A DNA stretch of 64,000 nt from Allobaculum sp. Allo2 (GTDB lineage Bacteria; Bacillota_I; Bacilli_A; Erysipelotrichales; Erysipelotrichaceae): NCBI RefSeq assembly GCF_022701175.1, contig NZ_CP078088.1, positions 248,001 through 312,000 on the forward strand. The letters are read 5' to 3'. The notes beneath the pieces were generated by a model. The model searched no databases. It saw only the letters and a program-made list of their open reading frames with translations, and had not been told where the DNA came from. This document shows positions 61,674-64,000 of this stretch, piece after piece. Numbering within the stretch: position 1 is the stretch's first letter; every line of letters starts with the position of its first letter. Made by a program: the position numbers and the translations under genes.

Positions 61674-61699
61674 AAAAATCCGGACGGATCCGGATTTTT
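61674..61699 (+). terminator. hairpin terminator or attenuator before lipoprotein gene
   Basis: Perfect AAAAATCCGGA / TCCGGATTTTT with loop CGGA, between DUF4956 and the next gene, only 35 bases before its start. It could attenuate transcription into the lipoprotein gene. A smaller GCAGGAA/TTCCTGC hairpin lies near 61502. Confidence 0.8.
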
Positions 61700-61734
61700 C
61701 TTCGAAATCTATCCAACACAGGATACATTAGACC

Positions 61735-63414
61735 ATGCCTAAAACCCATCGAAAATATGGCGTTCGCGCCCTGCTTGGCGCGGCGCTGGCCGCATCCATG
61801 CTGGCGGGATGTGTACCTTCAAAAAACACGCCGGAAACCGATTCTTCCGCGATCCAGAACGAAAAGGATCGGTTCAATAAAAAACAGAACGAAGAGAAAA
61901 CGGAAGACACGTCCGAAAAAGTTGACGACGATATTGAAATCGCCGACCTTCAAAGCGTATCTTCCAGTACTATCGATCTGTCTTCCGCGTCTTCCGGTCT
62001 GAAAATCGTAAACGGTGGCACGTACACGCTGACCAGAACCGGCAAGTATCCGGTTGTCGTGGACGCCAAAGACCAGAGCGTGACTTTAAAGCTGGACGGC
62101 GCCAACCTTTCGGTAACCGACGGCCCGGCAATCTTTGTTCGCAACGCGAAAGACGTGGCGATCGAAACGAGTGCAGCCAGCACCGTTTCTTCGAACTCGC
62201 ATGCCAAAGACAGTACAATTGCCGTTCTTGACGCGGCGATTTATTCCCGTGCGCCGCTGACCCTTTCGGGCAGCGCGAAACTGACGATTTCCGATGCCGC
62301 CGGCTCCGCCGTCAAAGCCAAAGAAGATCTCGTTGTCCAAAACGGAACGTATGCGCTGAGTGCTGAAGAAGACGGCATTCACGCCAGCGACGCGCTGACC
62401 ATTCAAAACGGCGATCTGACCATTCAGTCCGAAGATGAAGGCGTAGATGTCAACGATACGCTGACCATCGAAAAAGGCACCTTTACGATCACCAGCCAGG
62501 GCGACAGTCTGCGCGCCGAAGGCGCCGTTACCTTGAAAGACGGCACATACACGATCCAGTCCGAAAGCGAAGGCATCGAATCCAAGGACACGCTGACCAT
62601 CGAAAAAGGAACGTATACCATCAACAGTACCGATGACTGCCTCAATGCCGCCAACAGCCTGATCATTCAGGGCGGCAAGCTCACCCTCGTTTCCAAAACG
62701 AATGACGGCGTCGATTCGAACGGCGATCTGCTCATCTCGGGCGGCGAAATTTACGCGGCCGCTCTTCAGAATCCGGAAGGCGCCTTCGATACGGATCGCG
62801 GCACCTTTAAAATCAGCGGCGGAACGGTAGTCGGTCTTTCCACGACGGCGACCAAACCGACTGATGCCGCCCAGAACACCGTCATGATTGCAGCCTCTTC
62901 CTTCAAGAAACTCGAACTGAAGCAGAACGGAAAAACGCTGATCACCTGGAACAATACCCAGACAGGCAATGCCGCTTCGATCACGCTGACTCTTTCCTGC
63001 AAGGACCTCACAGCTGGAAAGGACGCCGAACTCTGGCTGGACGGCACAAAGAGCGAATTCTTTACTGTGGAAGAAGGCCTGACCACAGTCGGAAACATTT
63101 CCGTTATGGGCCCGGGCGGCATGCAAGGCGGTCCAGGCCGCGGCCAGATGCGGGAGGAGTTTGATCCGGAAGATCTGCCGGACGATTTTGACCCCGAAAA
63201 CATGCCGGATGACTTTGATCCGGAAGACATGCCCGACGATTTTGAAGGCATGATGCCCCCAGAACGTCCGGATGGAGAAAGCGGAAATTCCAATGGCCAG
63301 AACGGCGGCCGTCCAAACCGTCCGTCCAGACGACCGGATACAGACACGTACGGCGACTGGGACGCGCAGTCCGGCGCAACACAGAATGGCCAGTCGAAAA
63401 GCCAGTCCGTCTAA
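61735..63414 (+). CDS. carbohydrate-binding (Cthe_2159-type) beta-helix lipoprotein
   Basis: 559 residues, complete. Lipobox in ALAASMLAGCVPS. The core (residues ~80-440) is a right-handed beta-helix of short repeats such as DALTIQNGDLTIQSEDEGVD, DTLTIEKGTFTITSQGDSL and DTLTIEKGTYTINSTDDCLN, each with the acidic E/D-D/E-G-I turn typical of the family, which binds acidic sugars such as polygalacturonate and calcium. The C-terminus has an acidic tandem repeat FDPEDLPDDFDPENMPDD, then a Pro/Gly/Asn-rich tail. Third gene of the VTC cassette. No frameshift. Confidence 0.88.
   Translation: MPKTHRKYGVRALLGAALAASMLAGCVPSKNTPETDSSAIQNEKDRFNKKQNEEKTEDTSEKVDDDIEIADLQSVSSSTIDLSSASSGLKIVNGGTYTLTRTGKYPVVVDAKDQSVTLKLDGANLSVTDGPAIFVRNAKDVAIETSAASTVSSNSHAKDSTIAVLDAAIYSRAPLTLSGSAKLTISDAAGSAVKAKEDLVVQNGTYALSAEEDGIHASDALTIQNGDLTIQSEDEGVDVNDTLTIEKGTFTITSQGDSLRAEGAVTLKDGTYTIQSESEGIESKDTLTIEKGTYTINSTDDCLNAANSLIIQGGKLTLVSKTNDGVDSNGDLLISGGEIYAAALQNPEGAFDTDRGTFKISGGTVVGLSTTATKPTDAAQNTVMIAASSFKKLELKQNGKTLITWNNTQTGNAASITLTLSCKDLTAGKDAELWLDGTKSEFFTVEEGLTTVGNISVMGPGGMQGGPGRGQMREEFDPEDLPDDFDPENMPDDFDPEDMPDDFEGMMPPERPDGESGNSNGQNGGRPNRPSRRPDTDTYGDWDAQSGATQNGQSKSQSV
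63158..63250 (+). repeat. acidic in-gene tandem repeat
   Basis: Three to four 10-codon units coding for F-D-P-E-[DN]-[LM]-P-D-D, in the C-terminal region of the beta-helix lipoprotein. Confidence 0.85.
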
Positions 63415-63497
63415 ACCCTTTTCCAGAACGGGAAAAACAGAAAGCAGGCCGGCATACGACCTGCGATCCATTAAAAAATCACTACGATACAGATATA

Positions 63498-63525
63498 AAA
63501 GAAGCAGGGATTTCCCTGCTTCTTT
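63498..63525. terminator. terminator between lipoprotein and NCS2 permease genes
   Basis: AAAGAAGCAGGGA / TCCCTGCTTCTTT hairpin serving convergent genes. Confidence 0.92.
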
Positions 63526-63578
63526 TTGTATGGATTCCGTCTGAGGCGGATATTCGATCGATTGTTTTTTAGTATGGA

Positions 63579-64000
63579 CTAAGCCATCAGGTAAGGCGAA
63601 GCGAAGTAGATCACGAAGATTACCATCAGGATCCATACGGTCGGATGGATTTCACGGATCTTGCCGGCAGCGACCATGCACACTGCGTAGGCGATGAAGC
63701 CAAACGCAATACCGTTGGAAATGGAGTACATCAGGATCATGGAAATGATGGTGATGAACGCCGGAATTGCGATCGTCAGATCATCCCACTGGATGCCCTT
63801 GAGCTGCTGCGCCATCATGACGCCGACAACAACCAGAGCCGGAGCAGTTACCGCGTTGGTAATCATGCCGAGAACCAGCGGGCTGATGAAGATGGACAGA
63901 ATGAAGAGAACGCCTGTAGTTACGGCAGTCAGACCAGTACGTCCGCCTACGCCTACACCAGAAGACGATTCAACAAAGCTGGTTACTGTGGAAGTACCCA
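63579..64000 (-). CDS. NCS2-family purine permease, partial at window edge
   Basis: C-terminal ~140 residues of a guanine/hypoxanthine permease of the AzgA/PbuG type. The conserved block VTSFVESSSGVGVGGRTGLTAV is followed by four membrane helices (LFILSIFISPLV, APALVVVGVMM, IPAFITIISMILMYSISNGIAFGFI, ILMVIFVIYFASPYL). The N-terminal part and any purine riboswitch lie beyond the window. Confidence 0.9.
   Translation of the reverse strand, partial: GTSTVTSFVESSSGVGVGGRTGLTAVTTGVLFILSIFISPLVLGMITNAVTAPALVVVGVMMAQQLKGIQWDDLTIAIPAFITIISMILMYSISNGIAFGFIAYAVCMVAAGKIREIHPTVWILMVIFVIYFASPYLMA

Overview
The window reads as a chromosomal segment of a low-to-mid GC (about 50-53%) Gram-positive bacterium of the phylum Bacillota. 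The gene set points toward an Erysipelotrichia-like gut commensal: a BgaA-type secreted beta-galactosidase, lipoteichoic-acid glycolipid glycosyltransferases, an LCP cell-wall ligase, a PopT carrier transporter, a fused PotCD polyamine transporter, oxygen-independent NrdG and tRNA genes with encoded CCA. The taxonomic placement is inference from gene content.

A property of the sequence dominates its reading. About two dozen ordinary genes (tldD, rimO, dut, nrdG, copA, potA and others) are each broken by one or more single-base deletions, almost always inside a homopolymer and most often an A6/T6 run read as A5/T5. Restoring one base at each site gives full-length, family-typical proteins whose total lengths divide by three. 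I therefore annotate these as single genes with frameshifts and think uncorrected long-read homopolymer error is the likeliest cause. No function below depends on a gene being dead.

Layout. 1-2.0 kb: tldE/tldD. 2.2-2.8 kb: six tRNA genes. 3.0-3.8 kb: gpmA, followed by IS66 copy 1 (3850-6332, 8-bp target duplication). 6.5-11.1 kb: a 1,547-residue GH2 beta-galactosidase. 11.4-11.9 kb: a second, related five-tRNA array. 12.3-14.9 kb: LysR regulator, flavodoxin and a carboxymuconolactone decarboxylase-cupin fusion. 15-17.2 kb: HAD hydrolase, dUTPase, deoxyinosine DNA glycosylase. 17.3-18.3 kb: three tandem paralogous ~87-residue proteins of unknown function below rimO. 20-25.9 kb: a glycolipid operon (GT4, YbhN-type flippase, GT4-RecX fusion, YhaM exoribonuclease). 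26.6-28.3 kb: EIIA-like protein, membrane protein, thioesterase. 28.3-36.4 kb: exopolysaccharide locus (sugar-phosphate transferase, Wzx flippase, DUF4422 protein, LCP ligase) carrying an IS4-type element, with IS66 copy 2 at 36.4-38.9 kb. 39-44.5 kb: secreted repeat protein, unknown protein, BlaI-type repressor, AIM24 protein, nrdG. 44.6-47.9 kb: copZ-copA. 48.6 kb: M56/BlaR1-type peptidase. 49.7-54.6 kb: cupin-HTH regulator-potA-potB-potCD. 55-57.2 kb: PopT and a cation diffusion facilitator. 57.3-59.8 kb: tRNA-Ser, a beta-lactamase-fold lipoprotein, DsrE-like and small proteins. 60.0-63.4 kb: VTC-domain / DUF4956 / Cthe_2159-type lipoprotein cassette. The last 422 bases hold the C-terminal part of an NCS2 purine permease.

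The most notable architectures are the GT4-RecX fusion, the PotA ATPase with an Ig-like insert beside a PotCD fusion, the tandem 87-residue family, and the VTC-DUF4956-carbohydrate-binding cassette.
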